Below, piece by piece: positions 1 through 7,634 of a DNA stretch of 64,000 nucleotides. The position numbers were made by a program, and so were the translations under genes. Every line of letters starts with the position of its first letter. The first letter of the stretch is position 1. The notes below the pieces were generated by a model. It saw nothing but the letters and a program-made list of their open reading frames with translations, was not told the DNA's origin and ran no database searches. The DNA is from Bacillus sp. NTK071 (GTDB lineage: Bacteria > Bacillota > Bacilli > Bacillales > Guptibacillaceae), in assembly GCF_017303315.1 (NCBI RefSeq), contig NZ_JAFKOI010000001.1, positions 124,001 through 188,000 on the forward strand, in the 5' to 3' direction.

Positions 1-265
1 AACCGGTGCAACGTGTGGCGTTCTCGTTACAATTATTATCTTTTTGTGGAAGGGAACCTTTTTCCTTGGCATGCTTGTTGGATTTTCGTTATTATGTACA
101 TTGATTGTCGCAACTCTGGCAGGTGCTCTTGTGCCACTCCTAATGCATAAGTTAAATATAGACCCTGCAGTGGCTTCAGGTCCGTTTATAACCACGATTA
201 ACGATATTATAAGTATTCTTATTTATTTTGGAATGGCGACAGCATTTATGAGCCACCTCGTGTAG
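1..265 (+). CDS. mgtE: Magnesium transporter MgtE, C-terminal fragment
   Basis: The reading frame is open from base 2 to the stop at 263-265, so only the end of the gene lies in the window. The visible residues form two to three hydrophobic helices carrying the MgtE-type stretch with ASGPFITT, followed by N-D-I and a final hydrophobic segment, which in this family lines the Mg2+ pore. The cytoplasmic N and CBS domains expected upstream are outside the window, as is any M-box riboswitch. It is followed 33 bases later by a cation antiporter gene, an arrangement that fits an ion-homeostasis pair. The family call is firm; the activity is inferred from homology. Confidence 0.85.
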   Translation, partial: TGATCGVLVTIIIFLWKGTFFLGMLVGFSLLCTLIVATLAGALVPLLMHKLNIDPAVASGPFITTINDIISILIYFGMATAFMSHLV

Positions 266-298
266 GTAGCAATGCAGTCGTTTTGAAGGAGGAAAGAC

Positions 299-2146
299 AT
301 GGAACACGGTGCATCCGTATCATCACTAGTTATCGTAGTTGTTATCGCATTTCTCATACCGTTCATTTTACATCGTTTTAGACTAAATTTCCTACCGGTA
401 GTAGTCGCAGAAATTATCGCTGGTATCTTTATCGGACAAAGTGGTTTAAACCTTGTTCAAGGAGATACATGGCTCGATACGCTGTCGACACTTGGATTTA
501 TCTTTCTCATGTTTTTGAGTGGACTGGAAATTGACTTTACTGTTTTTGCGAGTAAAAAGAAAAAAGTAAAGCTTCCGAGTGGTAAGTTAGAACCAAACCG
601 TGTTTTTGTTTCATTCATTGTTTTTCTACTCGTATTTATTGTGTCCTATGCACTATCGCTCCTTTTTGTCGTGCTTGGTTACACTGATAATGCCTTCTTC
701 ATGACGTTGATTATTTCAACCATTTCATTAGGTGTCGTTGTACCAACGCTAAAAGATGCAAATATAATGAAAACGAGTATAGGTCAAACGATTCTTCTAA
801 TTGCTGTAATCGCTGACCTCGCCACAATGATCCTACTTGCGATCTTCGTCTCATTAAATTCAGGCGGGGAAGGCAATATGTGGCTGCTTCTTATCCTATT
901 TGGAGCGGGGATTTTACTGTATTTCCTTGGAGCCTATTTCAGACACCTCTCATTTATTGAAACGATGTCTAAAGGTACCATTCAAATTGGTACAAGAGCC
1001 GTTTTCACGTTAATTATTGTACTAGTCGGTATATCTGAAACAGTTGGGGCCGAAAATATCTTAGGTGCCTTCCTTGCAGGTGCACTCGTATCCCTTCTCT
1101 CACCGAATACAGAGCTTGTTCAGAAGCTTGATTCATTTGGATATGGTTTTTTGATTCCAATTTTCTTTGTTATGGTTGGTGTGGAGCTTGATATATGGTC
1201 CCTATTTAAGGAACCGAAAGTACTTGTTCTCATTCCGATGCTACTAATTGCATTATTCGTATCAAAGCTTGTACCAGTTGTGGTTCTCAAAAAATGGTAT
1301 GGTACAAAAACGGTGTTAGGTTCAGGTTTATTGCTTACTTCAACCTTATCGCTCGTTATTGCAGCAGCTGAGATCGGTGAACGTATTGATATTATTGATG
1401 ATCAGTTCTCATCAGCACTCATTCTAGTTGCCATCATTAGTTGTATTCTCGGACCGATTTTGTTTAAGAAAATCATGCCGAAGCCTGAAGAGCGTTCGCA
1501 CGCAAAGAAGCTTGCTATAATTGGAGCGAATCAAATTACGCTTCCGATTTCCCTTGAATTAAATCCGGCCAACTATGAAACGTCGATTTACCATACAAAA
1601 CAAGAAAAAGTTGATTCTGAGAAGCAAAGTAGCCACTTTAGCGTTACGGAATTATCGGATTACAGCATAGACACTCTTAAGAAGAGCGAAGTGTTTGATG
1701 CAGATATCCTACTTATATCATCAGGTGACGATGAGACGAATTCCGATATCGCGGTATTTGCAAAAGAGTACGGTACTGAACGAGTGATTGCGCGAATTGA
1801 ATTAACTGAAATTGCAGATCAGCTCCGCGAACTTAATATTGATGTTTTCTCAGTGTTCTTCTCAACGAAAGCTTTGTTAAAAGCTCTTATTGAATCACCA
1901 GGTGTGGTTAATATCTTTACAAGAGAAGAGAATGCCCTTTATCAAATCAATATGAACAATGTTGAATACAACGGTGTGCCGTTAAGAAGCTTTCCATATC
2001 TCGGTGATACGATCATTGTCCGCATTTTCCGTGGCAAAGACTCGATCGTTCCACATGGAGATACTGAGCTTCGCATAGGTGACAGATTGATTGTGACAGG
2101 TAGTAGTGAGAGTGTTGAAGAAGTTCGTACGCTTCTGAGCTACTAG
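299..2146 (+). CDS. yjbQ: CPA2-family cation:proton antiporter with RCK domains (YjbQ-like)
   Basis: A 615-residue membrane protein: residues 1-390 contain about 12 hydrophobic segments of the Na+/H+ exchanger (CPA2) fold, residues 400-520 resemble a TrkA-N/RCK nucleotide-binding domain without a clean GxGxxG motif, and the last 80 residues form a TrkA-C domain (ending in L-R-I-G-D-R-L-I-V-T-G). Such proteins exchange K+ or Na+ for H+ and are gated by cytoplasmic ligands. The length equals B. subtilis YjbQ, which also lies upstream of fabI. The start ATG has AAGGAGG at 286-292. The transported ion cannot be told from sequence. Confidence 0.85.
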   Translation: MEHGASVSSLVIVVVIAFLIPFILHRFRLNFLPVVVAEIIAGIFIGQSGLNLVQGDTWLDTLSTLGFIFLMFLSGLEIDFTVFASKKKKVKLPSGKLEPNRVFVSFIVFLLVFIVSYALSLLFVVLGYTDNAFFMTLIISTISLGVVVPTLKDANIMKTSIGQTILLIAVIADLATMILLAIFVSLNSGGEGNMWLLLILFGAGILLYFLGAYFRHLSFIETMSKGTIQIGTRAVFTLIIVLVGISETVGAENILGAFLAGALVSLLSPNTELVQKLDSFGYGFLIPIFFVMVGVELDIWSLFKEPKVLVLIPMLLIALFVSKLVPVVVLKKWYGTKTVLGSGLLLTSTLSLVIAAAEIGERIDIIDDQFSSALILVAIISCILGPILFKKIMPKPEERSHAKKLAIIGANQITLPISLELNPANYETSIYHTKQEKVDSEKQSSHFSVTELSDYSIDTLKKSEVFDADILLISSGDDETNSDIAVFAKEYGTERVIARIELTEIADQLRELNIDVFSVFFSTKALLKALIESPGVVNIFTREENALYQINMNNVEYNGVPLRSFPYLGDTIIVRIFRGKDSIVPHGDTELRIGDRLIVTGSSESVEEVRTLLSY

Positions 2147-2152
2147 CGAAAG

Positions 2153-2190
2153 AGACCTCCCTTACAAATTAAGTAAGGGAGGTCTTTGTT
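2153..2190 (+). terminator. Rho-independent terminator after the antiporter gene
   Basis: A 13-bp perfect stem (AGACCTCCCTTAC at 2153-2165 with its complement at 2173-2185) and a 7-base loop, followed by a short T-rich tail. It lies 6 bases after the antiporter stop codon and separates that gene from the small zinc-ribbon gene. Confidence 0.85.
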
Positions 2191-2276
2191 ATTTACACGA
2201 TTGAACACCTCTAAATGAATAATGAGAGGGATGAAGGTGATACTTCATATCATAAGAGAAGAGAGGAAGTGTGCGG

Positions 2277-2429
2277 ATGATTAACGAAACACCACAAGTC
2301 ATTTGTCCAGAATGCCATAAACAATTTACTTTGGAAGAGACGATTACAGCCCAGTCGAATCAAAATGTCATATTTGAATGTCCATCCTGCGGACATGAGA
2401 AACGTAATATTCAAACGAGTAAGGGATAA
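2277..2429 (+). CDS. Small zinc-ribbon protein, 50 residues
   Basis: An ATG with GAGGAAG seven bases upstream opens a 50-codon frame ending in TAA. The peptide holds two CxxC knuckles, CPEC at residues 10-13 and CPSC at 35-38, each followed by H or G-H, spaced as in a single zinc ribbon. It is too small for an enzyme and could act as a nucleic-acid- or protein-binding adaptor, but I do not recognise a named family. It lies between the antiporter terminator and the fabI promoter, as a monocistronic gene. The ribosome binding site and the paired cysteines are the reasons for calling it real. Confidence 0.65.
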   Translation: MINETPQVICPECHKQFTLEETITAQSNQNVIFECPSCGHEKRNIQTSKG

Positions 2430-2456
2430 TGAAATCCACATACGGTACGTAAAGCA

Positions 2457-2482
2457 TGTTATAATTAGCACGTGGTGCTAAT
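2457..2482 (+). promoter_or_regulatory. Extended -10 promoter and FapR-like operator of fabI
   Basis: TG-T-TATAAT (2457-2465) is an extended -10 element; no good -35 is visible. Overlapping and just downstream is the dyad ATTAGCACGTGGTGCTAAT at 2464-2482. Its 7-5-7 layout matches the FapR operator (ATTAGTA-N5-TACTAAT) apart from one symmetric T-to-C change in each arm. FapR represses fatty-acid genes, including fabI, in Bacillus and is released by malonyl-CoA. Position over the start region fits repression. Confidence 0.7.
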
Positions 2483-2508
2483 AACTAATAATAAATTCGA
2501 GGAGGAGC

Positions 2509-3291
2509 ATGGATATGAACCTGTCTCTAGAAAACCGTACATATGTTGTAATGGGCGTTGCCAACAAACGAAGCATTGCCTGGGGAATTGCGCAGGCGCT
2601 TAGCAGTGCTGGTGCACGATTAATCTTTACTTACGCAGGGGAGCGTCTTGAGAAGAATGTTCGAGACCTTGCAGCGACACTCGATCGTGATGATTCGGTC
2701 ATTTTGCCGTGTGACATTACAAACGACGAAGAGATCGATGCAACATTTAATCAGATCAAAGAAGAAGTTGGTGTGATTCATGGGCTAGCTCACTGTATCG
2801 CATTCGCTAAAACAGAAGAACTTAAAGGTGAGTACCTGGAAACAACACGTGAAGGGTTCATGCTTGCGCACAACATCAGCTCTTATTCCCTAACAGCTGT
2901 TTCCAAAGCTGCACGTCCACTTATGTCTGAAGGAGGAAGCATTCTTACAATGACTTACCTCGGTGGCGAGCGCGTCGTGAATAACTATAACGTGATGGGC
3001 GTAGCGAAAGCTTCTCTTGACGCAAGTGTTAAATACCTTGCTAACGATTTAGGTAAAGATAACATCCGCGTTAACGCAATCTCTGCAGGGCCAATCAGAA
3101 CGCTTGCAGCAAAAGGAATTGGTGATTTCAACTCTGTTATTAAAGAGATTGAAGAAAAGTCTCCAATGCGTCGTACTGTGACGAAAGAAGATGTAGGAAA
3201 TACAGCGTTATTCTTAATGAGTGATCTTTCTGGTGGAATTACTGGAGAGATGATTCACGTAGATAGTGGATATAACATTATTGCAACGTAA
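2509..3291 (+). CDS. fabI: Enoyl-[acyl-carrier-protein] reductase (NADH) FabI
   Basis: FabI reduces the trans-2 double bond of enoyl-ACP in the last step of each fatty-acid elongation cycle. The 260-residue product is close to B. subtilis FabI throughout: the N-terminal GVANKRSIAWGIA nucleotide-binding segment, ISSYSL in the middle, and the catalytic Y-x6-K (Y and K in YNVMGVAK). The GAGGAGGAGC site at 2499-2508 supports ATG 2509, although ATG 2515 (second Met) is also possible. It has its own promoter and a FapR-like operator, and a strong terminator follows. It marks the left boundary of the accessory spore-surface island. Confidence 0.97.
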   Translation: MDMNLSLENRTYVVMGVANKRSIAWGIAQALSSAGARLIFTYAGERLEKNVRDLAATLDRDDSVILPCDITNDEEIDATFNQIKEEVGVIHGLAHCIAFAKTEELKGEYLETTREGFMLAHNISSYSLTAVSKAARPLMSEGGSILTMTYLGGERVVNNYNVMGVAKASLDASVKYLANDLGKDNIRVNAISAGPIRTLAAKGIGDFNSVIKEIEEKSPMRRTVTKEDVGNTALFLMSDLSGGITGEMIHVDSGYNIIAT

Positions 3292-3293
3292 TA

Positions 3294-3336
3294 AAGAAGA
3301 CCATGTTTCAGCTTAGCTGAAACGTGGTCTTCTTTG
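3294..3336 (+). terminator. Terminator after fabI
   Basis: Long stem of 19 bp with one mismatch (3294-3312 with 3316-3334) and a three-base loop. The A-rich left flank and T-rich right arm would allow use from both strands, so it can also end the convergent sulfotransferase transcript. Confidence 0.85.
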
Positions 3337-3357
3337 ATTGCAGAGCAAGATGTTCGG

Positions 3358-4143
3358 TTACTCCCAGTTTGGTGTAGCTTCATAGCCGAATTTAAGTAAA
3401 AGATGGTTAGCGTTTGCTTTGAATGCTAGCTTAATCTCACTGTCAAATTCTTGTTTCCATCCACCAATTTTCCCTGAACGAAAAGTATTGGAGGTTGAGG
3501 GGTTAATATTCTGAACAACTTGTGAATACATGTCTCGATAAGACATAGGGGGAGTAAGTCCTTCCCATAGAAATTCAATAATGTTCATTATGGCTTTTTC
3601 TTTGGATTGTTCGTTAATCACTAGTTCTTCATATGAAACATGGTGTGTTTCCGCATGGTTTAACCATTCATAGTAATGGTGGAAGTATGCATTAAACCCT
3701 GGCCACTTTCCAGGGACACCGTTAATAATCCCTAGATGTCGTTGTTTGTTCGTTTGAAATAGGGTATTGAAGTCATTATGAAGTGGATGGGTTTTCCATT
3801 TGTCTTTAATAAAATAAGACAATGAAACACACACATCTCTAGGATCTCGATAGATAAAAACATGTTTCATTTGCAGTTCTTTAAGTAGTTGAGCATAGGT
3901 TGAACTATACCGAATATGTCCTAAGCCGAACTCATTTTCTGGAAGTTGAGAAAGTCGGTTTTTATGATCATCTATATATGTTTCTGGCAAGAGGGAATTC
4001 GTGAAAAATAGTTTAGAGCGGGTTCGATCAGAAGAAATGCCCGGGAGACCTGTAAGAATTTGATGGAGCAAATAGGTGCCGCTTTTTGGAATGGAGCTCA
4101 TTAAAAAGGGAGGTAAGCGATCATAGTGTTTTGGTTCAGTCAT
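3358..4143 (-). CDS. PAPS-dependent sulfotransferase, paralogue 1
   Basis: A 261-residue Sulfotransfer_1-type enzyme, which moves sulfate from PAPS to an acceptor hydroxyl or amine. Visible motifs: PKSGT at residues 19-23 (5'-phosphosulfate loop), G-H at 75-76 (candidate catalytic base), YRDPRDV at 98-104 (3'-phosphate binding) and FRSGKIGGW near the C terminus (adenine/3'-phosphate binding). There is no signal peptide or membrane segment, so it acts in the cytosol. ATG 4143 is preferred because AAAGGTG lies seven bases before it; a GTG at 4152 is too close to that site. Its closest relative in the window is paralogue 2. The acceptor is unknown; the setting suggests a spore-surface sugar. Confidence 0.88.
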   Translation of the reverse strand: MTEPKHYDRLPPFLMSSIPKSGTYLLHQILTGLPGISSDRTRSKLFFTNSLLPETYIDDHKNRLSQLPENEFGLGHIRYSSTYAQLLKELQMKHVFIYRDPRDVCVSLSYFIKDKWKTHPLHNDFNTLFQTNKQRHLGIINGVPGKWPGFNAYFHHYYEWLNHAETHHVSYEELVINEQSKEKAIMNIIEFLWEGLTPPMSYRDMYSQVVQNINPSTSNTFRSGKIGGWKQEFDSEIKLAFKANANHLLLKFGYEATPNWE

Positions 4144-4231
4144 CCATCTCACCTTTCTTTAAGGCTATAAATACGTTTTTTAAATACATATTCTTATGTT
4201 AGTTAACATCAAAATTATGAAGTAGAAAAAA

Positions 4232-4274
4232 AAGACTGTTTTGGCTTGCGATGGTAATCCAAACCAGTCTTCGT
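4232..4274 (-). terminator. Terminator of the Cys/His-repeat gene
   Basis: Read on the minus strand, AAGACTG-N-TTTGG pairs with CCAAA-N-CAGTCTT across an imperfect 13-bp stem and is followed by a run of eight T. It lies just downstream of the stop of the 142-residue gene. Confidence 0.75.
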
Positions 4275-4287
4275 AAGGTTAATAACT

Positions 4288-4716
4288 TTATTTAACGATT
4301 CTTATCGCTTGAATTTGTTTAGTGTCCGCCATAAAAGTGAAGTTCCCATCAAGAAATGTTGCAGTTGAACTATTTGAATCCATAGCAACGTATTTCAAAT
4401 TAGTGAAATCCTGACCACTCATAACGAGGTCTATTATTGTTCCTGTTGATAATTTTTTTAGTTGCTCCGACATTGCTCCATTTTCGGGTTTTTTATCACA
4501 ACACTTGTGATTGCTGCCCTTGTCTTCACATTTATGGTTTGACATTTTGTCTTTCTCCCACCCATCATCGCACTTATGCTTCGACTCTTTGTCGTACTCC
4601 CATTCGTCATCACATTTATGCTTTGACTTTTTGTGGCAGTACTCCCACTCATCATCGCAACGATAAGACTTTTTCTTACAACATTCCCAATCATGATTGA
4701 AAAGACTCACAGCCAT
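4288..4716 (-). CDS. Cys/His-repeat protein with C-terminal DUF2642-like domain
   Basis: A 142-residue protein. Residues 8-75 contain about four copies of a 14-15-residue repeat of the form C-D-D-x-W-E-x-x-K-x-S-x-H-K, very rich in Cys, His, Asp and Lys. Residues 84-142 form a compact Sm-like beta domain resembling DUF2642 (YuzF type), also seen in the small gene at 4951. High Cys content and repeats resemble cross-linked spore coat or exosporium proteins, and Cys/His spacing could bind metal. AAGGAGGATG precedes the ATG. No signal peptide. The spore role is inferred from composition and neighbours. Confidence 0.75.
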   Translation of the reverse strand: MAVSLFNHDWECCKKKSYRCDDEWEYCHKKSKHKCDDEWEYDKESKHKCDDGWEKDKMSNHKCEDKGSNHKCCDKKPENGAMSEQLKKLSTGTIIDLVMSGQDFTNLKYVAMDSNSSTATFLDGNFTFMADTKQIQAIRIVK

Positions 4717-4950
4717 CCTCCTTAGTTAAAGATTTACCCTATTTTCACAGCAAGGGGTTTATACACTATATTGAAGCTTGGCTCCATTGGTATAGTTAAA
4801 AACCTATCTTGCGCTAAAATGGTTCGTTCGCTCACAAGTATTCTAACTTTTTTTGTATGAACAAGTACGATTGTCCATTCATTGATTAAATTAATACATA
4901 AGAATGTAATAAGTCTTGTTTTATATTTTTTTAAAGAAAGGAGCGATCTC

Positions 4951-5160
4951 ATGGCAAGTAAATTATTTGTTTTGCTACGAGGATACATTGGAAAAACATT
5001 CTCCGAAATGCGTTTTATTAACAGTGGAGAAGAAACGGTCTTAATGAATGCCACAATAATAAACGTAGGTAGCGACTTTGTCGTTGTAAGCCAACCTGGT
5101 TCTGGTGGTGACGGGGAAGTTACTGTTCCTCTACGTAACCTTGTAGCCTATTATGAATAA
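4951..5160 (+). CDS. DUF2642-like small protein
   Basis: A 69-residue protein starting at ATG 4951 behind AAAGAAAGGAG; an upstream TTG start at 4882 would lack a ribosome binding site. The sequence is a single small beta-barrel-like domain with alternating hydrophobic strands and a G-S-G-G-D-G loop, similar in pattern to the C-terminal domain of the divergent 142-residue neighbour. DUF2642/YuzF proteins are uncharacterised but common in Bacillus and often lie beside spore coat genes. The pair shares a 234-base divergent promoter region. A terminator follows at 5168. Confidence 0.75.
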   Translation: MASKLFVLLRGYIGKTFSEMRFINSGEETVLMNATIINVGSDFVVVSQPGSGGDGEVTVPLRNLVAYYE

Positions 5161-5167
5161 TAAGTAG

Positions 5168-5196
5168 AAACTCCAATTCTATTGGAGTTTTTCTTT
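5168..5196 (+). terminator. Terminator after the DUF2642-like gene
   Basis: A 10-bp perfect stem (AAACTCCAAT and complement) with a TCT loop and a T-rich tail, 8 bases after the stop codon. Confidence 0.85.
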
Positions 5197-5247
5197 TAAT
5201 TCTTTACTTTAAAGCTAAGGATTAGTTAAAAGAAGAAGGGATTTCTC

Positions 5248-6174
5248 ATGATGGCGAGGGTAAAGCTCCTATTTATTACAAAAGATCATACGTTTCATAT
5301 CGAGAAGAGTAGTGTTTATTTGATAGAGGAATTAAAGAAGCTTACCGATTTAACAGTTTGGTCAATGGATGGAAACATCAACGAGATCGTTTCCCAAATT
5401 GGCGAAAGACCTGATTTTATCCTCTTGAACGATTATAAGCCTGACTATTGTCCTGAAATCACTGGATTACAGGAGGTCGGGATTCCATATGGCCTCATAA
5501 TGCATGATTTACAGTATAAAATGCATCAAAGAAGAAGGTTCATTAAACGGGAGAATGTTCAGCATATTTTTGTTAATTATCGTACGGCTTTCGAGAAATG
5601 GTATCCTGCCTACATTAATCGAATGATTTGGTTTCCTCATCATGTTCCACGTTCTATATACAAAAATCATCATTTAAGTAGAGACAATAATTATGTAATG
5701 ATTGGGGCTATTTATAAAGAACTTTATCCATTAAGGGTTGCGATTCTAAATAAGTATCATAATCATCCTGATTTCACTTACTTTCCTCATCCAGGTTATC
5801 ATGCAATGGACCATAGTAAGAGGGGGTATAAGGTAGGTGTGGATTACTCAAAAGAATTAAACAATGCCAAAATCTTTTTCACTTGTGACTCAAACTATCA
5901 CTTTCCATTACTGAAATATTTTGAAGTTCTTGCATGTGGAACACTCCTTCTAGCTTCAGGTTCTGAAGAATTAAGGGAGCTAGGATTTATCGATGGCAAA
6001 ACGTATGTGGAAATTAATCAAAGTAATTTCGCTGAAAAAGCAAAATACTACTTAGATAATGAGGAAGAGAGGATTACAATAGCTAAACGAGGAGAAGAGC
6101 TTATTCGAGAAAGACATTCTACAGAAATAAGGGCGCAGGAACTGATTGCCCATATTACAAAAATAATTAGTTAA
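5248..6174 (+). CDS. CgeB-like glycosyltransferase
   Basis: A 308-residue cytosolic protein. The N-terminal half has a Rossmann-like start (KLLFITK at residues 5-11) and the C-terminal 110 residues match the Glycos_transf_1_2 domain found in the spore maturation protein CgeB and in YkvP: F-P-L-L-K-Y-F-E-V-L-A-C-G-T near residue 230, then an E-E-L motif and a G-K-x-Y-V segment. CgeB-type enzymes glycosylate the outer spore layer in B. subtilis. Two start ATGs (5248, 5251) follow AGAAGAAGGG. It is flanked by terminators on both sides and seems monocistronic. The sugar and acceptor are unknown. Confidence 0.8.
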   Translation: MMARVKLLFITKDHTFHIEKSSVYLIEELKKLTDLTVWSMDGNINEIVSQIGERPDFILLNDYKPDYCPEITGLQEVGIPYGLIMHDLQYKMHQRRRFIKRENVQHIFVNYRTAFEKWYPAYINRMIWFPHHVPRSIYKNHHLSRDNNYVMIGAIYKELYPLRVAILNKYHNHPDFTYFPHPGYHAMDHSKRGYKVGVDYSKELNNAKIFFTCDSNYHFPLLKYFEVLACGTLLLASGSEELRELGFIDGKTYVEINQSNFAEKAKYYLDNEEERITIAKRGEELIRERHSTEIRAQELIAHITKIIS

Positions 6175-6177
6175 AGA

Positions 6178-6210
6178 AAAAGGCGTACCAATTCAGGTAC
6201 GCCTTTTGGA
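6178..6210. terminator. Bidirectional terminator between convergent genes
   Basis: AAAAGGCGTACC (6178-6189) pairs perfectly with 6196-6207 around a six-base loop; A-run on the left and T-run on the right serve both the CgeB-like gene and the convergent ExsC-like gene. Confidence 0.88.
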
Positions 6211-6624
6211 TTACCCGATGGAAAAGCCGCTAAAAGTAATTGGGCCATTAACCTGTGCGTCAGCTAAGAGAAGGGAAGAATCAATCTCCGCTCTAACGGA
6301 ATAAGAGTGAAAACCTGTCGGTGCGTTAGTTTCAATTGCTTCAAATGAAACAGTTTGAAAATCATTCAGACCTTCATCTAAAGTGATTCGTGTGGTAAAT
6401 ATAACTCCTGTATTTCTGTAAATTGTAAACAAAACCGTAGGTGTTAAGGCTGTCGCTTTTAAACCAATTGTAGCGTTTAGTTGAACTTTGTTAGCTTGAT
6501 CAGGTACAAAGAGTCCGAAAGAGGCAAGTTTAATGGATTGTGGGGTCATAGGAATGGATCGATTCAGAGACTCACTTGAAGAGGTTGGCACACTTGAGCT
6601 ATAATCAAAAATTTGTTTCGCCAA
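6211..6624 (-). CDS. ExsC-like exosporium/spore-surface protein
   Basis: A 137-residue protein starting at TTG 6624, chosen because AAAGGAG lies eight bases upstream; longer in-frame extensions have no such site. After a Ser-rich N terminus, about 110 residues form a predicted all-beta domain: short strands with V-x-L-N-A-T-I-G-L, T-P-T-V-L-F-T-I-Y-R, F-E-A-I-E-T-N-A-P-x-G-F-H-x-Y and a final G-P-I-T-F-S-G-F. This pattern resembles exosporium protein C (ExsC) of the Bacillus cereus group as I remember it. No signal peptide, as expected for a protein made in the mother cell. A sigma-K-type promoter lies upstream. Assignment to the family is moderate. Confidence 0.65.
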   Translation of the reverse strand: MAKQIFDYSSSVPTSSSESLNRSIPMTPQSIKLASFGLFVPDQANKVQLNATIGLKATALTPTVLFTIYRNTGVIFTTRITLDEGLNDFQTVSFEAIETNAPTGFHSYSVRAEIDSSLLLADAQVNGPITFSGFSIG

Positions 6625-6654
6625 AAGAATTCTCCTTTCTTTATTAGAATAAGA

Positions 6655-6684
6655 TAGGATATGGAATTGGCATATTTTTGTATA
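6655..6684 (-). promoter_or_regulatory. Sigma-K-like promoter of the ExsC-like gene
   Basis: On the minus strand CATATCCTA (6663 down to 6655) matches the sigma-K -10 consensus CATANNNTA, and an ACA -35 core lies 15 bases upstream. This is the same geometry as the divergent promoter at 6749-6775. Sigma-K drives late mother-cell genes for coat and crust. Confidence 0.55.
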
Positions 6685-6748
6685 GACAAGCTCCCTAAAT
6701 GATGCGTTTGATTTGGAAATGATAAAATAGCACAAAAGCTCGTCCAGT

Positions 6749-6775
6749 ACATTAATAGATGGTAATCATATAATA
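6749..6775 (+). promoter_or_regulatory. Sigma-K-like promoter of sulfotransferase paralogue 2
   Basis: ACA at 6749-6751, a 15-base spacer, then CATATAATA at 6767-6775, fitting AC-N16-CATANNNTA. The start codon is about 29 bases downstream. The -10 also resembles a sigma-A TATAAT, but no sigma-A -35 is present. Confidence 0.55.
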
Positions 6776-6803
6776 GTGAAGTAGAAGGTTTGGAGGTTAT
6801 TTG

Positions 6804-7601
6804 ATGGTTAATAAAAATAATTCTACTTCATTGTTACCTTTTTTTATGTCATCCGTCCCTAAGAGTGGGACCCATTTGCTTCATCAACTCTTAAATGGAC
6901 TACCTGATGTTTCGATGGATATTAAGGATGAGACAAAGAAGTTTTTTCTTGGTGCAGTTCTTGCTTCTGATTCTTACTATGCATCCTTATATCAAGATCA
7001 TCGCTCTAGACTTAACCTGTTAAAAGAAAACGAATTTGGGTTGGGACATATCCGTTATTCCAGTAAATATGAAGAACTGCTTAAACAAACGAATATAAAG
7101 CATGTGTTTCTTTACAGAGACCCGAGAGATGTCCTGGTTTCACTCGCTTATTTCATTGGTGAGAAATGGTTATTTCACCCTCTACATCATCAGTTTCAAA
7201 CCACAACAGATGTTAAAGATCGACTACGGATGCTCATTCAGGGAGTGCCAGGACTATGGCCAGACTTCAACACATATATTTCGAGCTTTTATGGCTGGGT
7301 GGATGTGGAAGATGTTCACAAGATTCGTTTTGAACAACTTGTTGAATCCTCTAAGTCAAGGAGAGTAGCATTAGGAAAGCTACTTGACTTTTTGTATGAT
7401 CATGCTTTACGAGATCAATTAAAGGAGCAGATTGTGAATGATATGATAGCTAATATTAATACTAGCAAATCATTTACCTTTCGTTCAGGCAAGATCAGCG
7501 GTTGGAAGAGGGAATTTGATGAGGAACTTAAGGAGCTATTTAAGTCGAAGTCAAACTTACTATTAACGAACCTCGGTTATGAGACAGATGATAATTGGTA
7601 A
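6804..7601 (+). CDS. PAPS-dependent sulfotransferase, paralogue 2
   Basis: A 265-residue cytosolic sulfotransferase. Motifs: PKSGT at 19-23, GLGHIRYSS with a conserved His, YRDPRDV for the 3'-phosphate, and FRSGKISGW near residue 232. The blocks NEFGLGHIRYSS and TFRSGKI are shared with paralogue 1, so the two form one subgroup; paralogues 3 and 4 form another. ATG 6804 is seven bases after GGAGG and is preferred over TTG 6801. Transcribed alone from a sigma-K-like promoter and ended by a strong shared terminator. The acceptor is unknown. Confidence 0.88.
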   Translation: MVNKNNSTSLLPFFMSSVPKSGTHLLHQLLNGLPDVSMDIKDETKKFFLGAVLASDSYYASLYQDHRSRLNLLKENEFGLGHIRYSSKYEELLKQTNIKHVFLYRDPRDVLVSLAYFIGEKWLFHPLHHQFQTTTDVKDRLRMLIQGVPGLWPDFNTYISSFYGWVDVEDVHKIRFEQLVESSKSRRVALGKLLDFLYDHALRDQLKEQIVNDMIANINTSKSFTFRSGKISGWKREFDEELKELFKSKSNLLLTNLGYETDDNW

Positions 7602-7606
7602 CAAAA

Positions 7607-7634
7607 AAACACCTTGGCAAGGTGTTTATTTTTG
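7607..7634. terminator. Bidirectional terminator
   Basis: AAACACCTT (7607-7615) pairs with 7619-7627 around GGC; it is preceded by an A-run and followed by a T-rich stretch. It serves sulfotransferase paralogue 2 and the convergent glycosyltransferase. Confidence 0.85.
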
